Below the pieces are notes generated by a model, which saw nothing but the letters and a program-made list of their open reading frames with translations, was not told the origin of the DNA and searched no databases. DNA of 64,000 bases, from the NCBI GenBank assembly GCA_964437445.1, contig CAYTGR010000011.1:1-64000 (forward strand), in the 5' to 3' direction. How positions within the stretch are numbered: position 1 is the first letter of the stretch; every line of letters starts with the position of its first letter. This stretch comes from CAYTGR01 sp964437445. GTDB lineage: Bacteria; Chloroflexota; Anaerolineae; B4-G1; SLSP01. Shown one piece after another: positions 27,359-35,523 of this stretch. Both the position numbers and the translations under genes were made by a program.

Positions 27359-28015
27359 ATGAGCCGCATTCGCATTCTGTTGGTAGATGATCAGGCGATG
27401 TTCCGCGAGGGATTGCGGACCCTGCTCTCCACCCAGACCGACTTTGAGGTCGTGGGGGAGGCCGCCAACGGGGAAGAGGCGCTCCGACAGGCGGCCGCGC
27501 TCCATCCCACCGTCATCTTGATGGACTTGCGGATGCCGGTCCTGGACGGGGTCGCCGCCACCCAACGGCTGCACGCCACACTGCCGGAGTGCCGCGTCAT
27601 CGTCCTCACCACCTTTGACGACGATGAGTACATCTTTGACGGGCTGCGCGCCGGGGCCGCCGGCTACTTGCTAAAAGATGCTTCTTCGGATAAACTATTT
27701 GAAGCCATCCGCGCCGCCGCGCGCGGCGAATCTTTCTTGCAGCCGTCGGTCGCGGCGCGGGTCGTAGCGGAATTCGCCCGGATGGCGGCGGCCGGCGCGG
27801 GCAGCCACAGCGAGGCGCTGCCGGAGCCGCTCTCAGAGCGCGAGATAGAGGTCCTGCGCCTGGTCGCCCAGGGCGCGAGCAACAAAGAAATCGCCGCCAC
27901 GCTCTTTATCACCGAGGGCACCGTCAAGAATCACCTGACGAGCATCCTCGCCAAGCTCGGCGTGCGCGATCGCACCCAGGCGGCGCTCAAAGCGCGGGAG
28001 TTAGGATTGTTATAG
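27359..28015 (+). CDS. Response regulator, NarL/FixJ family
   Basis: A protein of 218 residues. The receiver domain has the acidic pair in LLVDDQ, the phospho-acceptor Asp in ILMDLRMPVLDG and the Lys in YLLKDAS. The C-terminal LuxR-type helix-turn-helix has LSEREIEVLRLVAQGASNKE and GTVKNHLTSILAKLGVRDRT. Together with the upstream kinase it forms a two-component system. The neighbouring flavoenzyme could be a target, but nothing in the sequence proves it. Confidence 0.95.
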   Translation: MSRIRILLVDDQAMFREGLRTLLSTQTDFEVVGEAANGEEALRQAAALHPTVILMDLRMPVLDGVAATQRLHATLPECRVIVLTTFDDDEYIFDGLRAGAAGYLLKDASSDKLFEAIRAAARGESFLQPSVAARVVAEFARMAAAGAGSHSEALPEPLSEREIEVLRLVAQGASNKEIAATLFITEGTVKNHLTSILAKLGVRDRTQAALKARELGLL

Positions 28016-28073
28016 AGACCACGGACCACGGGCACTTTTTCGGTGGTCTGTCGTCCGTAGTCGGTGGTCCTTA
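28016..28073. repeat. Inverted heptamer array
   Basis: AGACCACGGACCACGG (two ACCACGG heptamers) is followed by TGGTCTG, TCGTCCG, TAGTCGG, TGGTCCT, the same family on the other strand. The two halves are separated by CACTTTTTC, so the whole can fold as a hairpin right after the regulator stop. Related arrays lie at 774 and 57482. Confidence 0.65.
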
Positions 28074-28093
28074 AGTACTCAATCACCATACAC

Positions 28094-28126
28094 TTGACTT
28101 TTGACTTTTGACTTTTGACTTTTGAC
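28094..28126. repeat. TTGACTT heptamer array
   Basis: There are four exact TTGACTT copies plus TTGAC, ending 2 nt before GAAGGAGA of the next gene. Each unit contains a -35-like TTGACT. Confidence 0.85.
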
Positions 28127-28139
28127 GAAGGAGAACCGT

Positions 28140-30065
28140 ATGAGCCTGCTTTTACAACCTGTCCAGATCGGCCCGTTGACCCTGCGCAACCGCATCGTTT
28201 TCCCGCCCATGAGCACGGGCTACGAGGAGCGAGGCGCGATCACACCCCGGTCGCGCAATTTTTACGCGACGTTAGCGCGTGGCGGCGCGGCGCTCCTGGT
28301 GTTGGGCGATGTCTCCATCCAGCCGGCGATCTCGCCCGTCCCGGCGCTCCACGACGACCGCCTCATCCCGGGCCTCCAGACGCTGACCGAGGCCGTCCAC
28401 GCCGAGGGCGCGCTGATCTCGGCGCAGCTCTTCCATCAGGAGTACGACGCGGCCGAGATCATGCGACTCATGCAGACCGAGGGGCGCGACGTAGCCTTCA
28501 AGCGGCTGCGCGAGGATATGCAGAGCTTCTGCAACCGGATCACCGTGGAGCAAATTGAACAGATCCAGGAGCTCTTCGTCGCGGCCGCCCGCCGCGCGCA
28601 GGCCGCCGGCTTTGACATGATTCAGATCCACGGCGACCGGCTGATCGGCATGTTCTGCTCGCCGATCATCAACCAGCGCACCGACGCCTACGGCGGTTCG
28701 CCGGAGAACCGTGCCCGCTTCGCGCTGGAAGTGACCCGCAAGATTCACGCCGCCGTGCCGGAGATGCCGCTGGATTACAAGCTGGCCATCATCCGCACCG
28801 ACCCGCCCATGGGCAAAGGCGGTCCGACGTTAGCCGAGGCCCAGGCCCTGGCCCCCCAACTGGTGGAAGCCGGCGTCTCCGCCTTCCATGTCGCCCTCGC
28901 CAACCACACGGCGCTGGCCGAAACCATCCCGGCCGCGGGCACGCAGCCCTACGGCTGCTTCGTGGACCTGGCCGCAGCCATCAAGCAGGTGGTCTCCGTG
29001 CCGGTGACGGCCGTCGGGCGGATCATCACCCCGGAATTTGCCGAAGGGATACTGGCGACAGGACAGGCGGATCTGATCGCTATGGGCCGCCAGTTGCTCT
29101 GCGACCCCGACCTGCCGCGCAAGCTGGCTACCGGCCGCGCTGAGGAGATCCGCTATTGCATCATGTGCAACCGGGGCTGCACCGACAATCTAACCCGCCA
29201 GAAATCCGTCCAATGCGTGCTCAACGCGGCCCTCGGCGGTGAAACGACGCCGGAGATCATCCCCACGGATCAGCCCAAGCGCGTTCTGGTCGTGGGGGGC
29301 GGTCCCGGCGGGCTGGAAGCCGCGCGCGTCGCGGCGTTGCGCGGGCACCGGGTCACGTTAGTGGAGAAAAGCGGCGCGCTCGGCGGGCAACTCAAGCTCG
29401 CCACGGTTCCCCCCTGCAAGGATGAATTGCAACGTGCCGCCGATTATTTGATCGCCGAGGTGCAACGGCTTGGCGTGGAAATCCGCCTGAACGAGGAGGC
29501 GACCGCGGAAAGTGTCCTGGCCTGGCAGCCCGAGAGCGTCATCCTGGCCACCGGAGCGACGCCGGTCATCCTGCCCGTGCCGGGCCACGACCGCGAGAAT
29601 GTCATCACCGCCTGGGATGTACTGGCCGGCGCGCCCGTCGGCGACCAAGTGGTCGTCATCGGTGGCAACTCCGTTGGTCTGGAGACCGCTGAATACCTGG
29701 CTCTGCAGGGTAAAACGGTGGCAGTCGTGAAGACTTCAGAACAAATCGGTGTAGGGGAATCGCCCACCGTGTTGCCCCGGCTCCAGAAATCGCTGCAAGA
29801 GCACGGCGTCCAGTTGTTGACCCAGCACACCCTGACCGAGATCACCGCCGAGGGGGTGGTCCTGGTTGACTCTGAGGGCACGCACAAGACAGTGGCCTGC
29901 GACACCGTTGTCATGGCGGCGGGGGCGCGCCCGTTGCGCGCTTTGCAGGAGGCGCTGACAGCACACGGCGTGGCGTTCTGCTGCGTCGGCGACTGCGCCG
30001 GCGACCAGGCGCGCCAGATCGGCGATGCCATCCACGAGGCCTTCGCGGCGGCGCTGGCAGTATAA
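28140..30065 (+). CDS. OYE-family flavin oxidoreductase (FadH/BaiCD-like)
   Basis: A protein of 641 residues. An N-terminal TIM barrel binds FMN (LLLQPVQIGPLTLRNRIVFP, IHGDRLIGMF, NQRTDAYGGSPENR). A [4Fe-4S] site CIMCNRGC with a further Cys in SVQCVLN follows. The C-terminal half has an FAD motif RVLVVGGGPGGLEAARVAA and an NAD(P) motif VVIGGNSVGLETAEYLA. The layout is that of 2,4-dienoyl-CoA reductase and bile-acid enone reductases, which pass electrons from NAD(P)H through FAD and Fe-S to FMN for reduction of an activated double bond. The ATG follows GAAGGAGA. Confidence 0.93.
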   Translation: MSLLLQPVQIGPLTLRNRIVFPPMSTGYEERGAITPRSRNFYATLARGGAALLVLGDVSIQPAISPVPALHDDRLIPGLQTLTEAVHAEGALISAQLFHQEYDAAEIMRLMQTEGRDVAFKRLREDMQSFCNRITVEQIEQIQELFVAAARRAQAAGFDMIQIHGDRLIGMFCSPIINQRTDAYGGSPENRARFALEVTRKIHAAVPEMPLDYKLAIIRTDPPMGKGGPTLAEAQALAPQLVEAGVSAFHVALANHTALAETIPAAGTQPYGCFVDLAAAIKQVVSVPVTAVGRIITPEFAEGILATGQADLIAMGRQLLCDPDLPRKLATGRAEEIRYCIMCNRGCTDNLTRQKSVQCVLNAALGGETTPEIIPTDQPKRVLVVGGGPGGLEAARVAALRGHRVTLVEKSGALGGQLKLATVPPCKDELQRAADYLIAEVQRLGVEIRLNEEATAESVLAWQPESVILATGATPVILPVPGHDRENVITAWDVLAGAPVGDQVVVIGGNSVGLETAEYLALQGKTVAVVKTSEQIGVGESPTVLPRLQKSLQEHGVQLLTQHTLTEITAEGVVLVDSEGTHKTVACDTVVMAAGARPLRALQEALTAHGVAFCCVGDCAGDQARQIGDAIHEAFAAALAV

Positions 30066-30092
30066 GGTGCCAGCAGGCCTCAGTGCCTGAAC

Positions 30093-30123
30093 ACTCGCGC
30101 CCGTGAATGACACGGGCGCGAGT
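30093..30123 (+). terminator. Strong hairpin after the flavoenzyme gene
   Basis: ACTCGCGCCCGTG (30093-30105) pairs perfectly with CACGGGCGCGAGT (30111-30123) around AATGA. No long T tract follows. Confidence 0.65.
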
Positions 30124-30169
30124 ATCATGCAGGGGATGGCATGACTGCGACATCCACCCAAGCCAATCA

Positions 30170-30604
30170 ATGTCCGGCTCAAGACAAACGCGCAGCAGCC
30201 ATTGCCCTGGCGCCCGCTATGCCACCTGCAAGTTCGTCATCGGCGAGATGTTGATAAACCTGGGGCACCACCAAAAAGCAGCGCCGGTGCTCGAAGAGGT
30301 CGTCTCAGATGTGCCGGAACACGACCAGGCCTGGTGCGACCTGGGGCAGTGTCTGATGGTGACAGGAGAGTATCACAGGGCTGCGCGCGCCTTTGAACGC
30401 TGCCTGGAGATTACTCCCGAGACAGCAGAGGCGTGGTACTATGGGGCGATGGTGCACGCCCGGATGGGCCGGGATGGACAGGCGCGCGAGTATCTGCAAA
30501 AGGCGCTCAGCCTCAATCCGGCCTGGAAGAAGCAAGCGCAGAGCGATCCCTTGCTGAAAGACTATCTGCCTCAGCGCAAGCCGTGGTGGAAGATGGGAGG
30601 ATAG
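30170..30604 (+). CDS. TPR protein, probably frameshifted at the 5' end
   Basis: In this frame there are about 144 residues, of which residues 20-125 form two to three tetratricopeptide repeats: GEMLINLGHHQKAAPVLEEV, AWCDLGQCLMVTGEYHRAARAFERCL and AWYYGAMVHARMGRDGQAREYLQKAL. The N-terminus lacks a clear start. An ATG at 30141 in another frame gives TSTQANQCPAQDKRAAAIALAP, which would join naturally to ARYATCKFVIGEM with one indel near 30215. So either the start is internal or the gene is broken. The repeats suggest protein binding only. Confidence 0.55.
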   Translation: MSGSRQTRSSHCPGARYATCKFVIGEMLINLGHHQKAAPVLEEVVSDVPEHDQAWCDLGQCLMVTGEYHRAARAFERCLEITPETAEAWYYGAMVHARMGRDGQAREYLQKALSLNPAWKKQAQSDPLLKDYLPQRKPWWKMGG

Positions 30605-30673
30605 GCGGTTCGGGATTTTTGCGTTTCTATACCCATCCCATCGCCTCGCCCGAACGCGGCGTGGCGACAATGA

Positions 30674-30754
30674 CCTTGAAAATCCATCTTGACGTGACGG
30701 ATTTTCAAGGTATTGTGGATTATGTGCGAGCGCGTGTAACGTTCACGCGCTCGC
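30674..30754. repeat. Two successive perfect hairpins
   Basis: CCTTGAAAATCC (30674-30685)/GGATTTTCAAGG (30699-30710) with a 13-nt loop, then GCGAGCGCGTG (30726-30736)/CACGCGCTCGC (30744-30754) with a 7-nt loop. They lie between the TPR gene and the caspase remnant. They may be a terminator pair or a small structured RNA. Confidence 0.65.
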
Positions 30755-30852
30755 AACATCTCTGCACATGCCCCGGAGGCATTGGACATTCGGCGCGGCT
30801 GGGTTTGGGGTTTTCAGGCGGCTGTGCTAAAATTTTGGGTGAGTAACTTTAC

Positions 30853-31279
30853 GTGCACATCCACGTCATCTCGCGCTATGCCGGTGATGTGGAGAATCCC
30901 ACCGGCGGTGTGCGCAATGTGGTGAACGATGGACAAGCCCTGCGCGCCGTGCTGACCGACCCGACCTTGTGCGGCTATCCCGCCGATCACATCCGCCTGC
31001 TGCACGACGCCGGCGCCACGCGACAGGCGATTCTAGACGGCCTGGCCTGGCTGGCCAAGTGCGCCGCCGCCGATGGCGACGTGACGGCGGTGGTCTACTT
31101 TTCCCGCCACGGGTGGCTGGACGAGGCCGGTACGGGCGCACGGCCGTTGCGTTCCCTTGCTGGAGGCGTTGCAGAGTGCGGGCAACCGGCCGGGAGATGC
31201 GGAGGTGCGCATCTCGAACCTGATGGCGCACCTGGGCCGCGCCGTGCCGGCGAGTGCGCAAGCGTGCGGGATCGGCTGA
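30853..31279 (+). pseudogene. Caspase-like (C14, metacaspase-type) peptidase, broken
   Basis: From a GTG, 30853-31139 encodes the first half of a caspase-like p20 domain: VNDGQALRAVLTDPTLCGYP, ADHIRLLHDAGATRQAILDG, and the His motif appears as YFSRHGW where FSGHG is normal. Homology then jumps to another frame at 31151-31279 (VPLLEALQSAGNRPGDAEVR, ISNLMAHLGRAVP), which is the end of such proteins. The middle with the catalytic Cys (DxCxxG) is gone. So there is an internal deletion plus a frame change. It lies at the edge of a set of conflict-type genes. Confidence 0.75.
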
Positions 31280-31375
31280 TCGCCGATGAGGACTTGCCCT
31301 CAGCCCGGAGACCCGCGCCACAGTGGAATGGCTGCTTTCACAGACAATGTAATGAGGAGAGGGTATTTTTTGCCT

Positions 31376-31409
31376 GTTATTAAACGATTTCACCTTTTTG
31401 TTTAATAAC
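31376..31409. promoter_or_regulatory. Inverted repeat upstream of fic
   Basis: GTTATTAAAC (31376-31385) and GTTTAATAAC (31400-31409) are perfect complements with a 14-nt loop in an A/T-rich patch 42 bp before the Fic start. It is a candidate operator or promoter region. Confidence 0.5.
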
Positions 31410-31450
31410 AACCGGCTCTATTTAACGAGTAGTGAACAAGGAGTGACACT

Positions 31451-32614
31451 ATGCGCCGTGGTCTGACCGGACGGTATGAAACAACATTGGTTGCAGGGGA
31501 GACGATTCGCGCTTTCGTCCCGCATCCTCTCCCGCCTGAGCCGCCCCTGGAGTTGACTGCTCAACGTCAGCAGCTACTGGAACGTGCGACTCTGGCGTTG
31601 GGGCGGCTGGATAGCGTGACCTTGCTCCTCCCCGAACCGGACCTGTTCCTCTACGCCTACGTGCGCCGGGAAGCGGTGCTTTCCTCGCAGATCGAGGGTA
31701 CACAGTCTTCGCTGGCCCAGTTGTTGCTCTTTGAACTAGAAGAGGCGCCCGGCGTGCCCTTGGATGATGTGGTAGAGGTCTCCAACTATGTGGCAGCGCT
31801 CAATCATGGCCTCCAGCGACTGCGCGAGGAGTTCCCGCTCTCAAATCGCCTGATCCGGGAGATGCACGCGGTTCTCCTGTCGCGTGGCAGAGGCAGCGAA
31901 AAATCGCCGGGCGAATTTCGCCGTTCGCAAAACTGGATCGGCGGCACCCGGCCGGGCAACGCGCATTTCGTCCCTCCTCCGCCCGACGCCGTGCAGGAGT
32001 GCATGGCCGCGCTGGAAAGCTTTCTCCACGGTGAAGGCAATCCTTATCCGGCGCTGATCAAAGCCGGATTGGCACACGTCCAGTTCGAGACGGTCCATCC
32101 GTTCCTGGACGGCAATGGCCGGATCGGGCGCTTGCTGATCGCGTTCGTTCTCCACCATGACCGGCTGTTGTCTCAGCCGTTGCTGTATCTCAGCCTGTAC
32201 TTCAAGCAGCACCGCGCCGAATACTATCGCTTGCTCGACCTGGTGCGCGCTGAGGGTGATTGGGAGGCGTGGCTGGATTTCTTTCTCGAAGGCGTCGAGC
32301 ACACGGCCACAAACGCAGTCGAGACCGCAAAGCGCTTGCTTGCCTTGTTCCAACAGGATGAGCAAAAGATCCAGCGCGCCCAGCGGATCGCGTCCACCGT
32401 CCTGCGGGTCTTTCGGGTGCTTTGTAAACGCCCACTGACCACCCTGAATCAGGTATGCGAGCACACCGGGCTTTCTTTTCCTGCCGCCGCCCGTTCCATG
32501 CGCGCCCTGGAGGATCTGGGCATCGCGCGCGAGGTCACCGGTCAGCGCCGTAACCGCGTGTTCGCCTATCAGGAGTATCTGAACATTCTTAGCGAAGGAA
32601 CGGAAGCGTTATGA
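31451..32614 (+). CDS. Fic family protein with N-terminal inhibitory motif
   Basis: A protein of 387 residues. An N-terminal Fic_N helix region carries SSQIEGT (78-84), which matches the (S/T)xxxE(G/N) self-inhibition motif of class II Fic proteins. The catalytic motif HPFLDGNGRIGR lies at 216-227. The C-terminal 70 residues form a winged helix (TTLNQVCEHTGLSFPAAARS, ALEDLGIAREVTGQ). Fic enzymes transfer AMP, or other groups, to target hydroxyls. The internal Glu normally blocks ATP orientation until needed. No separate antitoxin is adjacent. A 24-codon frame begins at 32611 and overlaps its stop, perhaps a gene remnant. Confidence 0.93.
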   Translation: MRRGLTGRYETTLVAGETIRAFVPHPLPPEPPLELTAQRQQLLERATLALGRLDSVTLLLPEPDLFLYAYVRREAVLSSQIEGTQSSLAQLLLFELEEAPGVPLDDVVEVSNYVAALNHGLQRLREEFPLSNRLIREMHAVLLSRGRGSEKSPGEFRRSQNWIGGTRPGNAHFVPPPPDAVQECMAALESFLHGEGNPYPALIKAGLAHVQFETVHPFLDGNGRIGRLLIAFVLHHDRLLSQPLLYLSLYFKQHRAEYYRLLDLVRAEGDWEAWLDFFLEGVEHTATNAVETAKRLLALFQQDEQKIQRAQRIASTVLRVFRVLCKRPLTTLNQVCEHTGLSFPAAARSMRALEDLGIAREVTGQRRNRVFAYQEYLNILSEGTEAL

Positions 32615-32708
32615 GACAAGCAAGTAGGGGGTGGTTTGATCGTCAGGAACAAGTTGATGCGCTGGCAGCAGCGCTGACGTGGTAAGTGTTAGTTCAAGGA
32701 GGTCAAAG

Positions 32709-33158
32709 ATGGATCCCAAAGTGTTAGAACTGGCGCAAAAGATTGGCGCGTTTCTGCTTCCCCTTTTGCCCTACCTGATCAAAGCGGGCGAAAAGGCCGC
32801 CGAAGAGGCGGGCAAAAAGATCGGCGGCGAGGCGTGGGACAAGGCCAAAGCCCTGTGGAGCAAACTGGGGCGCAAAGAGCGCGTCCAGAAAGCCGCCGAG
32901 ACCGCCGTGGCCCTGCCCGATAACCCGGCCATCCAGCAGGGATTGGAGACGGAAATCGCCCGCGCGTTGGAGGAAGACGCCGCCTTGCGAGAACAAGTCG
33001 CCCAGGCGGTGCAATCCGAGGTGATACAGCGCGTGCTGGCCGAAAGAGGCAGCCGGATAGCGGATGTCGAGCAATCCGCGCAGGGCGGCCCGACCCGTCA
33101 AAAGATAACTGCGCGCGACGATAGCGAAATCATAGGGGTCAAGCAAATCCGCTTGTAA
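32709..33158 (+). CDS. Small helical protein encoded with the STAND gene
   Basis: A protein of 149 residues with no family I can name. It begins with an amphipathic helix LAQKIGAFLLPLLPYLIKAG, then AAEEAGKKIGGEAWDKAKALW, a Glu/Ala-rich helix, and a short beta-like end DDSEIIGVKQIRL. The same end type (a charged turn, then GV-Q-I) and the next gene's start (GGTIQNVTQVY) suggest matching adaptor pieces. It lies 10 bp before the NB-ARC/WD40 gene after GGAGG. Co-function with that STAND protein is inferred from position only. Confidence 0.6.
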   Translation: MDPKVLELAQKIGAFLLPLLPYLIKAGEKAAEEAGKKIGGEAWDKAKALWSKLGRKERVQKAAETAVALPDNPAIQQGLETEIARALEEDAALREQVAQAVQSEVIQRVLAERGSRIADVEQSAQGGPTRQKITARDDSEIIGVKQIRL

Positions 33159-33168
33159 AGGAGCCTCT

Positions 33169-35430
33169 ATGCCTGATTCGCAACGTCCTGTGGGACAAAA
33201 AATCGAGGCCACGAACGGCGGCACGATCCAGAATGTGACCCAGGTGTATGCAGAGCACTTGCACCTGAGGAGTTCTCACCTTTCTGACGAGCAACTGGCA
33301 GCATTGCGCAGAGGGCACAACGTCCCCCCGCTGCCCGACCACTACCTCCCCCGCGAGGCGTTCCTGGACCCCTTGCGCCGCGCCCTGCTGGCGGATGGCG
33401 CTGCCACCCTGGGCATCGTCGGCGTGCGCGGGATGGGCGGCATCGGCAAATCGGTGCTGGCGGCCGCCCTGGCCCGCGACCCGCAGGTGCAGGCTGCCTT
33501 TCCCGATGGCATCGTCTGGCTGCCCATCGGCCGCGAGCCGAACCTCCCCGCCCGCCAGGAGGACCTCTACCTCCTCCTGACCGGCGAGCGCGAGAACTTT
33601 AAAGACGCCGCCCAAGGACGTCTCTTTCTGGCCGACGCCCTGGACGGGAAAGCCTGCCTGGTCATCCTGGACGACCTCTGGGAGGCGCGCCACGCCGAAG
33701 CCTTTCCCCGCCTGTCGCCGGACTCGCCGGCGCGCTACCTGCTCACCACCCGCATCGGCGAGGTGCTGCAAACCCTGGGAGCGCAGGCCTTTTCCCTGGA
33801 TGTCCTCACGCTGGAACAGGCGCTCTGTCTGCTGGCCGATTGGGCCGGGCAGCCGGTGGAAAACCTGCCGCCGGAAGCCGGAGACGTGGCAAAGGAATGC
33901 GGCTACCTGCCCCTGGCGCTGGCGATGGTGGGCGCGTTCGTCCGGCAGAACCCCGAAATTTGGGCGCGCGCCCTGCGCCGCCTGCAAAAGGCCGACCTGG
34001 AGAGCCTGCACCGTCTCTTCCCCGGCTACGAGCACCCCACCCTGCTGGCCGCGCTTCAGGTGAGCGTGGAGGCCTTGCCGCAGCGGGAGCGCGAGCGTTA
34101 CCTGGACCTGGCCGTCTTCCCCGAAGAGGCTGCTATCCCGCCCACCATCCTGCAGGCCTTCTGGGCGCCGCTGGGACTGGATGAGGACGACGTCGCCGAC
34201 CTGCTCGATGCTTTTGTGGATCGTTCACTGGCCAGCCGCGATGAAGGGGGCGCCCTGCGCCTGCACGACCTGCAACACGACTACCTGCGCGCCACGCAGC
34301 CGGACTGCCTGCCCGCCCTGCACCGCCGCTTCCTGCTGGCCTGCGCCCAGTCCTTGCTGGGCGAGCGCGCTGACGGCCTGGAGGGCCTGCCCTGGCGCCG
34401 CCTGCCGCCCGAAACGCCGTACCTGTGGGAGCGCCTGGCTTATCACCACATTGCTGCCGGCGCCTGGGATGCGCTTTATCGCCTGCTGACCGATTTCGAC
34501 TACCTGGAAGCGCGCTGCCGGGCGACCTCTGTCTTTGACCTGGAGGCCGATTACCGCCTGGCGCTGGCGCACTGGCCCGCAGCCGAGGCCGACTGCAAGG
34601 CGGTTCTGGCCGCCTTTGAGGAGCGCCTGCGCCTGGAGGAGTATCATATCGCGCCATACCCCGATTACCTCTTCCCGGCCCTGTACAATCACCTGACCTG
34701 GATAGATGCCCCCGACGGCCCCTTGCACGCTCTGTGCGAGGCGGCGCGGCCGGGCCGGTGCGGCTGGCTGCGCTCCACGCAGGACCCTCGCCCCCAACCC
34801 CCGCCCTGGCTGCGCTCGCTGGAAGGGCATACGGATGATGTGAATGCGGTGGCGCTGAGCGCGGATGGGCGCACGGTCGTCAGCGGGTCGGACGACGGCA
34901 CGGTGAAGGTGTGGGAGGCCGAGACGGGGCGCCTGCGGCGCTCGCTGGAAGGGCATACGAAGCCAGTGAATGCGGTGGCGCTGAGCGCGGATGGGCGCAC
35001 GGTCGTCAGCGGGTCGGACGACGGCACGGTGAAGGTGTGGGAGGCCGAGACGGGGCGCCTGCGGCGCTCGCTGGAAGGGCATACGAAGCCAGTGAATGCG
35101 GTGGCGCTGAGCGCGGATGGGCGCACGGTCGTCAGCGGGTCGCGTGATAACACGGTGAAGGTGTGGGAGGCCGAGACGGGGCGCCTGCTCCGCTCGCTGG
35201 AAGGGCATACGGACGATGTGAATGCGGTGGCGGTGAGCGCAGATGGGCGCACGGTCGTCAGCGGGTCGGACGACCGCACGGTGAGGGCCTGGGACCTGGA
35301 GAGCGGTCAGGCGCGGCTGCTCTTCTGGAACGACGCGCCCATTTTCTCCCTCGCCCTTTCCGGCGACGACTGCATCCTGGCCTGCGGCGACGACCAGGGC
35401 CGGGTGTGGATTTTCGAGTGGGTTCAATAG
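33169..35430 (+). CDS. STAND ATPase, NB-ARC + WD40 (APAF1-like)
   Basis: A protein of 753 residues. Order: a short N-terminal strand pair (GGTIQNVTQVYAEHLHL, about 17-33), NB-ARC with P-loop GMGGIGKS (88-96) and Walker B LVILDDLW, the GLPL-like motif GYLPLALAMVG, a winged-helix and helical region (LHDLQHDYLRA), then WD40 repeats from about residue 545. No enzymatic domain is present, so an effector would have to be encoded elsewhere. Such proteins act as switch ATPases that oligomerise on ligand binding, in programmed-death or antiviral roles. Four WD units are nearly identical at DNA level and only five blades can be counted. Confidence 0.92.
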   Translation: MPDSQRPVGQKIEATNGGTIQNVTQVYAEHLHLRSSHLSDEQLAALRRGHNVPPLPDHYLPREAFLDPLRRALLADGAATLGIVGVRGMGGIGKSVLAAALARDPQVQAAFPDGIVWLPIGREPNLPARQEDLYLLLTGERENFKDAAQGRLFLADALDGKACLVILDDLWEARHAEAFPRLSPDSPARYLLTTRIGEVLQTLGAQAFSLDVLTLEQALCLLADWAGQPVENLPPEAGDVAKECGYLPLALAMVGAFVRQNPEIWARALRRLQKADLESLHRLFPGYEHPTLLAALQVSVEALPQRERERYLDLAVFPEEAAIPPTILQAFWAPLGLDEDDVADLLDAFVDRSLASRDEGGALRLHDLQHDYLRATQPDCLPALHRRFLLACAQSLLGERADGLEGLPWRRLPPETPYLWERLAYHHIAAGAWDALYRLLTDFDYLEARCRATSVFDLEADYRLALAHWPAAEADCKAVLAAFEERLRLEEYHIAPYPDYLFPALYNHLTWIDAPDGPLHALCEAARPGRCGWLRSTQDPRPQPPPWLRSLEGHTDDVNAVALSADGRTVVSGSDDGTVKVWEAETGRLRRSLEGHTKPVNAVALSADGRTVVSGSDDGTVKVWEAETGRLRRSLEGHTKPVNAVALSADGRTVVSGSRDNTVKVWEAETGRLLRSLEGHTDDVNAVAVSADGRTVVSGSDDRTVRAWDLESGQARLLFWNDAPIFSLALSGDDCILACGDDQGRVWIFEWVQ
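34813..35316 (+). repeat. Four 126-bp WD40 repeats, nearly identical
   Basis: Units start at 34813, 34939, 35065 and 35191, each beginning CGCTCGCTGGAAGGGCATAC. Differences cluster at few codons: TDD versus TKP after the GH, and SDDGTVKV, SRDNTVKV or SDDRTVRA near the end of the blade. The rest is identical even at third positions, which points to recent duplication or gene conversion. Confidence 0.9.
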
Positions 35431-35523
35431 GGCTACCGATAACCAAACACCCAACCTTCTCCCGCACTTGCCCCTATGCGCCTTCCGGTGTAGACTTGTT
35501 CCATCCTCAACCAGGAGTGTGCG

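Noticed and set aside
32611..32685. 24-codon frame overlapping the fic stop
   Set aside because: Too short to call a gene and it has no ribosome site. It could be the relic of a lost neighbour, mentioned only with fic.
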